From positions 1 to 56,891 of IMG/VR virus record IMGVR_UViG_3300024261_000036: a stretch of DNA of 56,891 nt. The stretch is one strand, 5' to 3'. Below the pieces are notes generated by a model. It was not told the origin of the DNA and made no database searches. It was given only the letters and a program-made list of their open reading frames with translations. This DNA is from a virus. Shown in pieces: positions 5,892 to 13,653 of the stretch (position 1 is its first letter; every line of letters starts with the position of its first letter). Position numbers and translations under genes: made by a program.

Positions 5892-6223
5892 CTCGCGAAT
5901 CAGTCAACATAGAGCTGCCAGACTCAAACCGCGAATTGGAATGGGACGATCATTTGGGCGAGGGCGTCCTGCGGTCATGGGAAGTGGAGAAATTCCCCAA
6001 GCCGGAGCCGGGATCAGATCTTCTTGTCGAGTGGTTTTTTGACGATGAAGACCTGCATTATTCCTGCATCGAAGACGCGTGTCCGCGCCTGGCTGAAGCG
6101 CTCGCGGAATCTCGCAGCGGTGCAAAAGTTTGCGGCAGGCTGCTGGAGTTCAAAATTGTCCCCGCAGAGGATGGCAAGTCGCTAAGGGTTGAAACTTTAC
6201 ATGCAATTTGGGTGGAGGGATAG
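5888..6223 (+). CDS. Hypothetical acidic protein, 111 aa
   Basis: Unrecognised protein of the early operon. ATG at 5888 follows GGAAGGGACCCGTC and overlaps the stop of the gene before. It contains two Cys residues in context CIEDACPRLAEAL and a segment VCGRLLEFKIVPAEDG. It ends three bases before the SNF2-like helicase gene, so it might be a helicase partner; this rests only on position. Confidence 0.6.
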   Translation: MTRESVNIELPDSNRELEWDDHLGEGVLRSWEVEKFPKPEPGSDLLVEWFFDDEDLHYSCIEDACPRLAEALAESRSGAKVCGRLLEFKIVPAEDGKSLRVETLHAIWVEG

Positions 6224-6226
6224 ATC

Positions 6227-8236
6227 ATGGAAAAGGATAAGATCATCATCGACAATGCGGGCGAGTCTGTTTTTGCGTATGCTTCCGGCTACTTGGATGG
6301 AACCTTTTGGGATTTTCGGGACGCATGTGTGGAAGCTGGCGCGGCGTGGAACAGGGAGCGCGGTGCCGATAGTCGGTATGTGATCGCTGCAGTGGATGGC
6401 CCTGCGCTGGTACAGGTGCTCCAAGATGCCGGGTTCGATGTCCAGGTGACACCAACGGCTGCTGATATTATGAAAATCTCCTCACGGGCATCTGACGCTG
6501 CGTCAGAGCGATTGATCGACAGCACGCAGGCGCACATTGAATCACTGGGGCTGCCTTTTTACGGCTACCAGGAAAATGGAGTATCGTTTTTGCGTGCCCG
6601 GATGCGTGCGCTGTTGGCCGATGATATGGGTTTAGGCAAATCGATCCAAGCGCTGGGCGCGTTGGACCCGGCTGCGATGGCAGTAGTGGTTTGCCCTGCC
6701 GGGATCAAGGAATCCTGGCGCGGCCAAGTCACAAAGTGGAGACCGGACCTTGAGCCGGTGGTGCTCAGCGGGCGCGGTTCATTCCGCTGGCCCGATGCAG
6801 GCGAAGTCATCATTGTCAATCCTGAGATTTTACCTGAGACCCCAGCCATTGCCATGCAGGGTCGCCCCCAGTTTGAAATGCTCGGGAATACAGGTGCGCG
6901 GCGAAAGACAGTGATCATCGCTGATGAGGCCCATTATTTTAAGGGCTCGGCCAAGAAGGTCGCCCGCGTGCGTCGGTTCAGGGCATTGGTGAAAGAAGCA
7001 ACCGGTGCCGATGGCAGGGTCTGGCTGCTGACTGGAACGCCGATGAAAAACCGCCCCAATGAACTATGGAACCTGCTCCAATCTGCTGGCCTGGCCAAAG
7101 AGGCGTATGGTAGCTGGCACAAATTTCTGAGTGCGTTCAATGCGGAGCAGGGCCGGTTCGGAATCGAATGGGGCGAGCCCACAAAAGAAGCCGCTGCCGG
7201 GTTGGAGCGCGTTTCGCTGCGCCGCTGCAAGGGTGATGTCCTGCCTGACCTGCCTAGCAAAAGGATCGAAGACGTATCCGTTGCCGTAGGTAGTATGAGG
7301 ATATGCGATAAGGTGATGGAAGAGATCCCCGAGGGGTTCGACCTGACCAGAGCTGATTTCGATGCGCTCAAAAGCGTGCTTGCATTCGACAAAATATCAG
7401 CCGCCCGCGCTGCGCTGGCAAAAGCTAAGATCCCCGCCCTAGTGGAGCATGTCATTGGCTATGAGGAAGCCGAGACCCCGCTGGTGGTGTTCTCAGCCCA
7501 TCGTGCTCCCATCGATGCCCTTGGAGAGCGTGATGGCTGGGCAGTGGTCACTGGCGATACTCCAAGCGAAGAGCGTGGCCGCATCCAAGAGCGGTTTCAG
7601 GCTGGTGAACTCAAAGGTATCGCCGGTACCTATGGCGCGATGGGGACCGGGGTAACCCTGACCGCAGCCGCTGATATGATCCTCTGCGACCTGCCATGGA
7701 CCCCGGCTGACCTCAATCAGGCTATGGACCGGATCCACCGTATCGGCCAAGAGAGCAGCTGCCTCTATAAGATACTGCACGCTTCCCACAACCTAGACGC
7801 GCTGGTCAACAATCTGATCATTGAAAAGAGCGGTCTCATTGATGAGGTCATCGACGCGACCAACGATGCATCAAACGATGGTAAGACCCTGTCCGTGGAC
7901 GCTGAAAAGCGCACTGATGAATTGCTGGAAACGGTGGACATTGCCGTGGCCCCAGAACCGGAGCCGGACGAAGAATACGCCGATCCCAGGGTCAAGGGTT
8001 ATACAGAGCTGACCGAGGCGCAGATATCTTGGGTGTTCAAGGGCCTGGCTGTTCTTTCCGCAGAGTGTGACGGCGCAGTCCAAAAGGATTTCGCGGGATT
8101 CAGTCGCATCGATGCATACTTTGGATATGACCTCGCGAAGCAATCAGCAGCAGGGTCATTGACACCACCACAGATTGAGCATGCAGCAGAGCTGCTAAAG
8201 AAATACCACAGACAAATCGGGAAGTTCCCAGCATAG
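6227..8236 (+). CDS. SNF2-family (SF2) DNA-dependent ATPase/helicase
   Basis: A 669-residue protein with all main SNF2 motifs: Walker A ADDMGLGKS (131-139), DEAH box IIADEAH (230-236), motif III LLTGTP (267-272), the C-terminal lobe motif GTGVTLTAAADMI (473-485), and motif VI DRIHRIGQ (501-508). The compact helicase core resembles the SMARCAL1/HepA-like phage enzymes that remodel or anneal DNA. An N-terminal domain of about 100 residues and a C-terminal extension of about 140 residues lie outside the core. GGAGGGATAGATC precedes the ATG. In a phage it probably serves replication fork or recombination work, or displaces host proteins. Confidence 0.93.
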   Translation: MEKDKIIIDNAGESVFAYASGYLDGTFWDFRDACVEAGAAWNRERGADSRYVIAAVDGPALVQVLQDAGFDVQVTPTAADIMKISSRASDAASERLIDSTQAHIESLGLPFYGYQENGVSFLRARMRALLADDMGLGKSIQALGALDPAAMAVVVCPAGIKESWRGQVTKWRPDLEPVVLSGRGSFRWPDAGEVIIVNPEILPETPAIAMQGRPQFEMLGNTGARRKTVIIADEAHYFKGSAKKVARVRRFRALVKEATGADGRVWLLTGTPMKNRPNELWNLLQSAGLAKEAYGSWHKFLSAFNAEQGRFGIEWGEPTKEAAAGLERVSLRRCKGDVLPDLPSKRIEDVSVAVGSMRICDKVMEEIPEGFDLTRADFDALKSVLAFDKISAARAALAKAKIPALVEHVIGYEEAETPLVVFSAHRAPIDALGERDGWAVVTGDTPSEERGRIQERFQAGELKGIAGTYGAMGTGVTLTAAADMILCDLPWTPADLNQAMDRIHRIGQESSCLYKILHASHNLDALVNNLIIEKSGLIDEVIDATNDASNDGKTLSVDAEKRTDELLETVDIAVAPEPEPDEEYADPRVKGYTELTEAQISWVFKGLAVLSAECDGAVQKDFAGFSRIDAYFGYDLAKQSAAGSLTPPQIEHAAELLKKYHRQIGKFPA

Positions 8237-8245
8237 GAGAGAGAC

Positions 8246-8599
8246 ATGGAAGAACACTACACATCGGACACCGACTACGTGGTTGAAATGCTCATTGAGC
8301 ACACGCGGGGGGGGAGAAAAACAGAGGCAGTCGAGTTCTTCTGCGACCTAGAGGGAGAGGTCATGCCGTTCGATTGCCCAGAAGACGCCCACCGTCATGC
8401 CCTGGGATATCTGCACGCGGCAGATTTGCTGGGCAAGCGATCACCGCTGACCTGTCACTCGTTCGTGAAATCCCGACTGCTCATGTTCAAGGTGCTCAAG
8501 CGTGAAAAGTCATATGTCTGCGCCGCTGCAGACGACTTCTGGGACGAGGTTGACTGTGAGGTGACCGTTGAAAGGATGGTGCATTGTGACAACGCCTAG
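8246..8599 (+). CDS. Hypothetical protein, 117 aa
   Basis: Unknown soluble protein with several Cys/His residues (FFCDLEG, DCPEDAHRHALGYLH). The ATG follows AGGAGAGAGAC ten bases after the helicase stop. A run of eight G (8307-8314) falls in codons for Arg-Gly-Gly-Arg; a one-base slip there would truncate the protein, so this is a possible phase-variable or error-prone spot. The frame overlaps the GTG of the next small gene by 14 bases. Confidence 0.6.
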   Translation: MEEHYTSDTDYVVEMLIEHTRGGRKTEAVEFFCDLEGEVMPFDCPEDAHRHALGYLHAADLLGKRSPLTCHSFVKSRLLMFKVLKREKSYVCAAADDFWDEVDCEVTVERMVHCDNA

Positions 8600-8729
8600 G
8601 CTGAACAGCATCAAGAAACAAAACATCGAGAGAGAAATTGCCATGCAGCAGATAGCGCTGATCATGGCGACTCTAAAGATAAAACAAAAAACCAAGGAGC
8701 TGGAAATGCTCCAGAAAGAGAGGCGATAA
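8586..8729 (+). CDS. Small helical protein, 47 aa (GTG start)
   Basis: A GTG at 8586 inside the end of the previous gene opens 47 codons of Lys/Gln/Glu-rich, probably helical sequence (EIAMQQIALIMATLKIKQ). AAAGGA lies nine bases upstream. Its stop codon overlaps the next start (TAATG). Tight coupling on both sides is the main support; no family recognised. Confidence 0.5.
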   Translation: MTTPRLNSIKKQNIEREIAMQQIALIMATLKIKQKTKELEMLQKERR

Positions 8730-9001
8730 TGGGTATCAAACTACACAATGCAGGGATGGCGGACTATTTGGACGAACCGTCCAATTCGGTTGCAGAACCA
8801 CCATATGACACAGAGAACTTTGATGGAGTCAGGGAGCGGCATGCGCATGCGCTGCAGTTCCTATCTTCAGAGATAAAGGACATGAAGGCGATGATGAAGA
8901 GGTTTTCATCGGGTCGCTGGAAAGCCTTAAACGATAGCATGCAGGATCAGGTGGACTTCGCTGAGAAGGTCATGGACATCCTGGGGTTTGAGGATGACTG
9001 A
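8729..9001 (+). CDS. Hypothetical protein, 90 aa
   Basis: Unknown small acidic protein, probably mostly helical in its second half (SSEIKDMKAMMKRFSSGRW). ATG overlaps the stop of the 47-residue gene. Its own end overlaps the next start by eight bases. From here on the DNA is visibly A/G-rich and lower in GC than the 4-8 kb block. Confidence 0.6.
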   Translation: MGIKLHNAGMADYLDEPSNSVAEPPYDTENFDGVRERHAHALQFLSSEIKDMKAMMKRFSSGRWKALNDSMQDQVDFAEKVMDILGFEDD

Positions 9002-9650
9002 TAGGCACAGCAAACGACATCCAACCATAGAGTTTGCCGTGCCCCACCCTAAGGACAATCTATCAAAGAGGCACAAAGAGGGACCGTTTCTCCCGCTATA
9101 CCGGGAGGAGCGTCCCATGTGCATAGGCGATTGCATACCACCATGGGATAGAAAGTCCGCAGTCTATGCGCTGATGGGTGGAAACAAGCACGACATCTAC
9201 AGGGTCTGCTCCCCATTCATGGAGCACCAAAAAAGAAACATAGATCGTCTAGTAGGAACGGTTTACCCGAAAGATGACGATGGGAATTACATCAAAGACG
9301 AACACGGTAATCGCGTAGCCGAAGAGGGTATTCCCCCTTGGATATACGACCCAAACGACAAGGACAACTGCTTTGAGGGCATACAGCTCGTCAAACTGTA
9401 CCGAATACGATCTGCCGGACCGCAGGGAGTCGCCATGGTTAAGTGGTATTCCCGCGACACAAAGGTGTACCGACTGATGGCAGAGGATGGAAGCCTTCTG
9501 GAGATGAAAACAGACAACGACCGCTACTGGTTCAGAGAAAGGGATAGAAATGACCGGGACCAAGAAGAAGAAAAAGAAGAGCAGATACAAGAAAAAGAGA
9601 CTGACCAAGAAAGACCGCATGGCAATGAGGGAGAAAAGGAAGGAGAATGA
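8994..9650 (+). CDS. Hypothetical protein with acidic tail, 218 aa
   Basis: Unrecognised protein. The central part includes PPWDRKSAVYALMGGNKHD and VKWYSRDTKVYRLMAEDG. The last 34 residues are almost all Glu, Asp, Gln, Lys and Arg (QEEEKEEQIQEKETDQE), and lie in a 101-base overlap with the next gene. I took ATG 8994; a TTG at 8988 is also possible. No membrane segment is seen. Confidence 0.6.
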   Translation: MTDRHSKRHPTIEFAVPHPKDNLSKRHKEGPFLPLYREERPMCIGDCIPPWDRKSAVYALMGGNKHDIYRVCSPFMEHQKRNIDRLVGTVYPKDDDGNYIKDEHGNRVAEEGIPPWIYDPNDKDNCFEGIQLVKLYRIRSAGPQGVAMVKWYSRDTKVYRLMAEDGSLLEMKTDNDRYWFRERDRNDRDQEEEKEEQIQEKETDQERPHGNEGEKEGE

Positions 9651-10617
9651 AAGGAAACGCATCCAAAAGGCACTCGATAAGACCATCGAGGCGATGGCAC
9701 CATCAAACATAGTGGTGTCATTCGAGCAGGTGGCTGGTAAGAAGAAGGAACCGTATCAGGAAATCAAGAAATTCTTTACCAAGCACTGCAGCCAGAGGGT
9801 CGCCCCAAAAAGCAAGAACAGAGACGATAGAGCATATGCATTCGACACCATGCGTAGCGCCATTGAGAACGTATTCAATGGGGTGAGTGTATCCAAGAAC
9901 ACCTTCTTTATCCCAGGCTCAGACAAAGCCAATGCAGCAGTGACGGACATGGTCGGTGGCCTGCAAACATGGGACGTTTTTGTGAACAGGTGCAGCATAG
10001 GGGAGTCAAGACAATATGAAAACAAACTGATCGATACCATCAAGGATGCCAAGATGGAGTTCAGGAACCGGGTAGCGAACCAGCCGGTCAGTGGTGAGTA
10101 CGCATCTATCGTTGGGACCAGATGGGTGTCAGACAAGATACGCTACCTTCGCAGGCTGTGTGACGCGATGGGATCGAGACGTGCCCACGATGCCCTAGCA
10201 GGGCTATGTAAGAGCAGGGACGAGTACGCCGCGAACGGAGGATGCAATCTGCCGATGTACTGTGAGATACAAAAGACGCTGGCTGAATCATTCGATATGC
10301 GATGGCAGGAGGAACAGGTAGCTCGGTGGGTAAACTGGCGCGGCGGAGATGCTGACATCCTCAAGATGAAGACTGGGACCGTGGCGCAGGAGAGAATCGA
10401 GAGACGCGCTCTGAAGCTCCTGGATGGCATGAGGGCGTACCTGGAAGACCCCACAGAGGACAACCTGTATGAAGTGAACAAGCAGAAGATGCGCGTGTTG
10501 ACATGCGCAGATTCTTCAATCCTGCCCAACTATGGGACGAAACAAAAGCACCCACACAAGTTTGAAGATGAGGAGATGTGGATGTTTTTCCCCGAAGGGG
10601 ACGAGCCTAACCCTTAG
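9550..10617 (+). CDS. Hypothetical protein with basic N-terminus, 355 aa
   Basis: Unrecognised protein. Residues 1-45 are strongly basic (KKKKKKSRYKKKRLTKK), as in a nucleic-acid-binding or DNA-packing tail. The remaining 300 residues look globular and helical (FDTMRSAIENVFNGVSVSKN, WVSDKIRYLRRLCDAMGSR). The ATG at 9550 follows GAGAAAGGGATAGAA, a good ribosome site, although it lies 101 bases inside the previous gene. It ends convergently with the methylase gene, overlapping it by 11 bases. Confidence 0.65.
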   Translation: MTGTKKKKKKSRYKKKRLTKKDRMAMREKRKENERKRIQKALDKTIEAMAPSNIVVSFEQVAGKKKEPYQEIKKFFTKHCSQRVAPKSKNRDDRAYAFDTMRSAIENVFNGVSVSKNTFFIPGSDKANAAVTDMVGGLQTWDVFVNRCSIGESRQYENKLIDTIKDAKMEFRNRVANQPVSGEYASIVGTRWVSDKIRYLRRLCDAMGSRRAHDALAGLCKSRDEYAANGGCNLPMYCEIQKTLAESFDMRWQEEQVARWVNWRGGDADILKMKTGTVAQERIERRALKLLDGMRAYLEDPTEDNLYEVNKQKMRVLTCADSSILPNYGTKQKHPHKFEDEEMWMFFPEGDEPNP

Positions 10618-11086
10618 CGTCCATGGTGCTGTAGGTCTGCTCACCCTTCTTAGAGGCATCGAAGACCACCAGCATGCTCGGGGATGGAGCGGGATTCCCC
10701 GGTGTGCCGGTGGCAGGGTCGAGAAACTTCAGGCGACCCTTGACAAACACAATCTCCGTGGACCTCGCACCATAGAGATGAAAAGCTTTCGTATCAGTTC
10801 TAGCAAAAGTCAAAAGAACAGAGCTATTGCCTCGCACCATTTCATCATAAGCTTTTTCATACCAGTTTATGATGTCTGAATATGGCGGGTTGCACCATGT
10901 CCAGGTCTCCCATGGCTTTTTGAGGCCATCATCTGATTCAGTATAAAAGCGCTCGCACTTCGTATTGGAGTACGATGCGCATGCATCCAGGTTAAACCGG
11001 AACCGAGCGTTCACCCTATCAAAGAACACGTGAGGAGTAGCCCACGTATCCGTACCGGTGGAGAAGTGGATGCCGCCGAGAGTCAT
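10607..11086 (-). CDS. dam: Phage DNA N6-adenine methyltransferase (Dam-type)
   Basis: A 159-residue protein of the small phage Dam family: WATPHVFFDRVNARFRFNLD (15-34), catalytic NPPY motif in WCNPPYS (64-70), then LLTFARTDTKAF and IVFVKGRLKFL. It transfers a methyl group from S-adenosylmethionine to adenine in DNA, typically protecting phage DNA from restriction or altering regulation. No restriction partner is nearby. It is last in the minus-strand replication cluster, and its ATG overlaps the stop of the zinc-ribbon gene upstream. Target sequence cannot be read from the protein. Confidence 0.88.
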   Translation of the reverse strand: MTLGGIHFSTGTDTWATPHVFFDRVNARFRFNLDACASYSNTKCERFYTESDDGLKKPWETWTWCNPPYSDIINWYEKAYDEMVRGNSSVLLTFARTDTKAFHLYGARSTEIVFVKGRLKFLDPATGTPGNPAPSPSMLVVFDASKKGEQTYSTMDAKG

Positions 11087-11283
11087 TTGGACTGAATCCA
11101 GACATCACCAAACTGACAGTCACATGTACGCCGAAACTCTTCAGATATGCTCTTTGGCATAACGGTCCCGTCTGTTTGCCTTCGGAGTACAACCCTGCAG
11201 GCTTTTGCGGTATACCATCCCCGGTTTAAGCACTTGGGGCAGTTCGGTGCATACTGTATATGGTTGTCAGTCAATTTTGCCAT
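11083..11283 (-). CDS. Small zinc-ribbon protein, 66 aa
   Basis: Two cysteine pairs stand in CPKCLNRGW (15-23) and CDCQFG (about 54-59), the spacing of a small zinc ribbon of DnaJ-like type. AAGAGAGATGA precedes the ATG. It overlaps both neighbours by a few bases and lies in the replication cluster, so a DNA- or protein-binding role is likely. Exact role unknown. Confidence 0.65.
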   Translation of the reverse strand: MAKLTDNHIQYAPNCPKCLNRGWYTAKACRVVLRRQTDGTVMPKSISEEFRRTCDCQFGDVWIQSK

Positions 11284-11492
11284 TCATCTCTCTTTTCACA
11301 TGCGTAAAAATGGTTGTCCCCATTTAAATCCATGGGAAAATCATTATCATCATTATCTACGCACCATACAAGTCGAGCACCACACTTTGAGCAGTTTAGA
11401 TTCTTGCCGGTGAGCCATTCAACGAGTGTAACCATGCGAACATGCATGTCTTCAATGAACTCATCAATCGATACCTGTCTGTCGTTGTCCAT
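11271..11492 (-). CDS. Small CxxC protein, 73 aa
   Basis: An N-terminal helical part (SIDEFIEDMHVRMVTLVEWL) is followed by CSKCGARLVWC (34-44) and YACEKR near the C-terminus, giving a likely zinc site. GAGGGCTACCC precedes the ATG. It overlaps the end of the helicase-loader gene by 29 bases. Function unknown; position suggests replication or regulation. Confidence 0.6.
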   Translation of the reverse strand: MDNDRQVSIDEFIEDMHVRMVTLVEWLTGKNLNCSKCGARLVWCVDNDDNDFPMDLNGDNHFYACEKRDEWQN

Positions 11493-12315
11493 GGGTAGCC
11501 CTCATGCTCATCTTTTCGTCGGAAATCACCCATCCGCTCCCCCCTGATTCTTTCAAATGAAGCATTCTGTCCAGCATATCGTTACCGAAGACCGAATCGA
11601 AGCGTTTTTTATCGACGCATCTCGTCGTAAGTATGGTCCCACGGTAGTGGTCTGCTCTTTCACAACAAATCATCAGAACATTCCGCACACTCATGGCTGA
11701 ATCGCCAGCCGAGCTGAGAGACAGGACCTCATCGAGCGTGACGATGCCGGGGAGATCAATGATTTCCCTAATCTGAGCCTTTCCCTCCTCGGTAGACGAT
11801 ATCATCGACCATTCGCTACGCTGCACAAATCTTCCACGAGTTCGGTATGATGCCCATGCGCCGCATACCGTTTTACCGCTTCCATTGTGTCCAGCTAGGC
11901 ATAGAAGTCCTTTGTTCTCTGCATCAAAATACTTCCGGGTAGCGATTGTGAGGGACGTATCTCCGGGGAGCTTTGGGTCAGGGTCATTGGGGGACACTCC
12001 GATTACAACCGCAGCAGATGCCGGGAGACCAGACCTCCTGCATCGATTACGAAGCCTCTCCTTCTTGTTTTCTTCTTCCATCTTCTGCTGCTCTGGATCG
12101 ATCAGTTCCTCGCCTTCAATGCGTCGAAATGACTCCTGACAGCTATCGCACATGCAGTTCTCGGTGCCGATATTAAACCTGAACGCATGGGAAACAATGT
12201 TGTCACAGTGGTAACATTTTACATTTTGCTCAAAGCCAAAGTCGAGCTTGTTTGGTGATCTCTGCGTGTGCGGTTGCCTCTTCCTCAGTTCTTCTATGTG
12301 TTTACTTTTGTCCAT
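11464..12315 (-). CDS. DnaC-like AAA+ helicase loader
   Basis: The 283-residue protein has an N-terminal cysteine cluster (C34, C37, C54, C56, C59) as in zinc-bearing primosomal proteins. It is followed by an AAA+ ATPase core with Walker A GHNGSGKT (142-149) and Walker B GIVTLDE (190-196), then the Arg-containing TTRCVDKKRF region. Such proteins load the replicative helicase at the origin. It follows directly on the initiator gene (14-base overlap) with GGGAGGATTATC before its ATG, in the same order as lambda O then P. No phage helicase of the DnaB type is seen, so it probably recruits the host helicase. Confidence 0.85.
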   Translation of the reverse strand: MDKSKHIEELRKRQPHTQRSPNKLDFGFEQNVKCYHCDNIVSHAFRFNIGTENCMCDSCQESFRRIEGEELIDPEQQKMEEENKKERLRNRCRRSGLPASAAVVIGVSPNDPDPKLPGDTSLTIATRKYFDAENKGLLCLAGHNGSGKTVCGAWASYRTRGRFVQRSEWSMISSTEEGKAQIREIIDLPGIVTLDEVLSLSSAGDSAMSVRNVLMICCERADHYRGTILTTRCVDKKRFDSVFGNDMLDRMLHLKESGGSGWVISDEKMSMRATHGQRQTGID

Positions 12316-13561
12316 GATAATCCTCCCAGTCCTTTCTTGTTGCGAATCCTTCGTCTCTCCACGGTCCCCATGAGCCTGCGTCCGCCTGAGATGTGCCCTC
12401 AGAATACATCATCAGCCACTTCTCAAAATGCTTCGCCAAATACGACCAACCGCTAAACTTTCTGCGCTCCACCCAGGTGTCGGTGGCCATTCCGCGAATG
12501 GCCTTGCAGACATCGGACGGAGTATATCCATCAGTCAAAACGATCTGTTTGGCCATTTTTTTAACGGACTGTGATTCAGGCTTAAGCTTCGTGCCAAAGC
12601 AGTCACCGTGAACGGATACGAAGGCAGATAACACATCGTAGTGTTTCGAAGAAGTGCTCCTGGGCCACTCATCGCAGGAGCCAGACTCAACCTCAGCGAC
12701 ACTGGCCGAGTACCGCTTGGAATCCTTTTCTTTTTTTTGTGTCTTTTTTTTCTTTTTGTTTAAACAGTTTAGATTAGAATTAGAAGAATTCTTAATTGGA
12801 TCAATTAAATTAATTCTAGATGAATCAATTAAGAATTCTTTATTACTCTTATTTAAATTATAATTATAATTAATTAAATTAGAATATTCAAATTTAGATA
12901 CAGCAGATTTGGACCCGGCCGAATCGCCATCATCCGCCTTAACATCCTGATTTACATAACCTTCCACCGGAAACCCCCCTTCACCGTCCGCGTAGACGTC
13001 TACATTTTTTGCCTGTAGACGTCTACATGACTCATCGCGTTGTTCTTTGTTTTCAGTGGGTTGCGCGATGTAGACGTCTACATTTGGCTCGTGTAGACGT
13101 CTACATTTCGGGCCTTCTCCATGTGTGTCCTGAGTGTTTTCGGTGCCTTGCGATGTTGAGCCCTGCTCATTTTTGTCAGAAACACCGACGACTTTCCGCC
13201 TATATCGTTTCTGTCTTTCGGCTTTCCTCTTTCTTTTCTTGGGGATAGACCCAGTCCAATCGTCCCAGCCGACAACTTCGACCGTTTCGGAATCCACCAA
13301 TCGCAGCAAACCAGCATCAATCATCCGGCGAACCACATCAGCTTTGGGCTTGAGGCTTCCTGAGAGCCCCTCTGAGGCGATTTCAGCCATCCGGGTATAT
13401 CCCAGGGTACCAGAGGGGTGTTTATCAAGCACACAGGCCCACACAGAGACCAGCCAGCCAACGGTCTGGTGGATGTTTTTCCGCCCCCTAAATGCCTGAC
13501 TCAGTGCGTCAATCCGCTCGTCTTTGAAGATTTCACCTGACACCAATACGACGCTTCTCAT
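12302..13561 (-). CDS. Replication initiator protein (lambda O/DnaD-like organisation) containing the origin
   Basis: 419 residues. The N-terminal 110 form a winged-helix-like domain (MAEIASEGLSGSLKPKADV, VVRRMIDAGLLRLVDSETVE) of phage replication initiators. Residues about 140-290 are low complexity: two CRRL-x-x-x-NVDVY-type repeats encoded by the palindromic iterons, then an Asn/Lys/Ser-rich stretch encoded by the AT-rich DNA. The C-terminal part (YDVLSAFVSVHGDC to AKHFEKWLMMYSEG) resembles DnaD/O-like C-terminal domains. It would bind the repeats in its own gene and hand the origin to the loader encoded next. The start ATG follows GGCGGTGA. Confidence 0.8.
   Translation of the reverse strand: MRSVVLVSGEIFKDERIDALSQAFRGRKNIHQTVGWLVSVWACVLDKHPSGTLGYTRMAEIASEGLSGSLKPKADVVRRMIDAGLLRLVDSETVEVVGWDDWTGSIPKKRKRKAERQKRYRRKVVGVSDKNEQGSTSQGTENTQDTHGEGPKCRRLHEPNVDVYIAQPTENKEQRDESCRRLQAKNVDVYADGEGGFPVEGYVNQDVKADDGDSAGSKSAVSKFEYSNLINYNYNLNKSNKEFLIDSSRINLIDPIKNSSNSNLNCLNKKKKKTQKKEKDSKRYSASVAEVESGSCDEWPRSTSSKHYDVLSAFVSVHGDCFGTKLKPESQSVKKMAKQIVLTDGYTPSDVCKAIRGMATDTWVERRKFSGWSYLAKHFEKWLMMYSEGTSQADAGSWGPWRDEGFATRKDWEDYHGQK
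12720..12900. other. AT-rich candidate DNA unwinding element
   Basis: Within the initiator gene, about 180 bp are almost pure A/T, with tracts of T and A and TTAATTAA-type words, directly downstream (in coding sense) of the iterons. A 15-bp inverted repeat (arms 12783-12797 and 12825-12839) is embedded. Lambda-type origins have the same order: iterons first, then an AT-rich segment that melts. Confidence 0.7.
12783..12839. repeat. 15-bp inverted repeat in the AT-rich region
   Basis: AAGAATTCTTAATTG (12783-12797) and CAATTAAGAATTCTT (12825-12839) are exact inverse complements with a 27-bp AT-rich spacer. They could extrude as a cruciform in supercoiled DNA near the melting point of the origin. 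Confidence 0.8.
12992..13104. other. Replication origin iterons: four GTAGACGTCTAC palindromes
   Basis: The 12-bp palindrome GTAGACGTCTAC occurs exactly at 12992-13003, 13015-13026, 13070-13081 and 13093-13104; three copies extend to the 14-mer TGTAGACGTCTACA. Spacing is regular: 23 bp within each pair and 78 bp from pair to pair, about two helical turns within a pair. They lie in the initiator gene next to the AT-rich element, so they are probably the initiator's binding sites. This reading combines direct sequence and the lambda model; binding itself is inferred. Confidence 0.8.
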
Positions 13562-13653
13562 CTTTTTTCACCGCCCACAGTTTTTGCTATTGACTTAGCG
13601 ATTGCAACGTGACAGCTTTGCCGTCAAAAGTCAACACAGAAAGGATAAACATT
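13562..13653. promoter_or_regulatory. Divergent promoter region between the replication and recombination operons
   Basis: About 90 bp separate two divergent genes. A TTGACT element is present on the plus strand near 13590, but no good -10 follows at 17 bases. The region must hold promoters for at least one direction. No operator repeat stands out. Confidence 0.4.

Noticed and set aside
10590-10600. CCCC-GAA-GGGG hairpin between two convergent genes as a terminator
   Set aside because: The T-run precedes the stem on the plus strand and becomes an A-run on the minus strand, so neither strand has the required U-tail.
12992-13104. Palindromic repeats considered as a CRISPR array
   Set aside because: Units are only 12 bp, spacers of 11 and 43 bp are uneven, and the whole lies within a coding frame. 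Iterons fit better.
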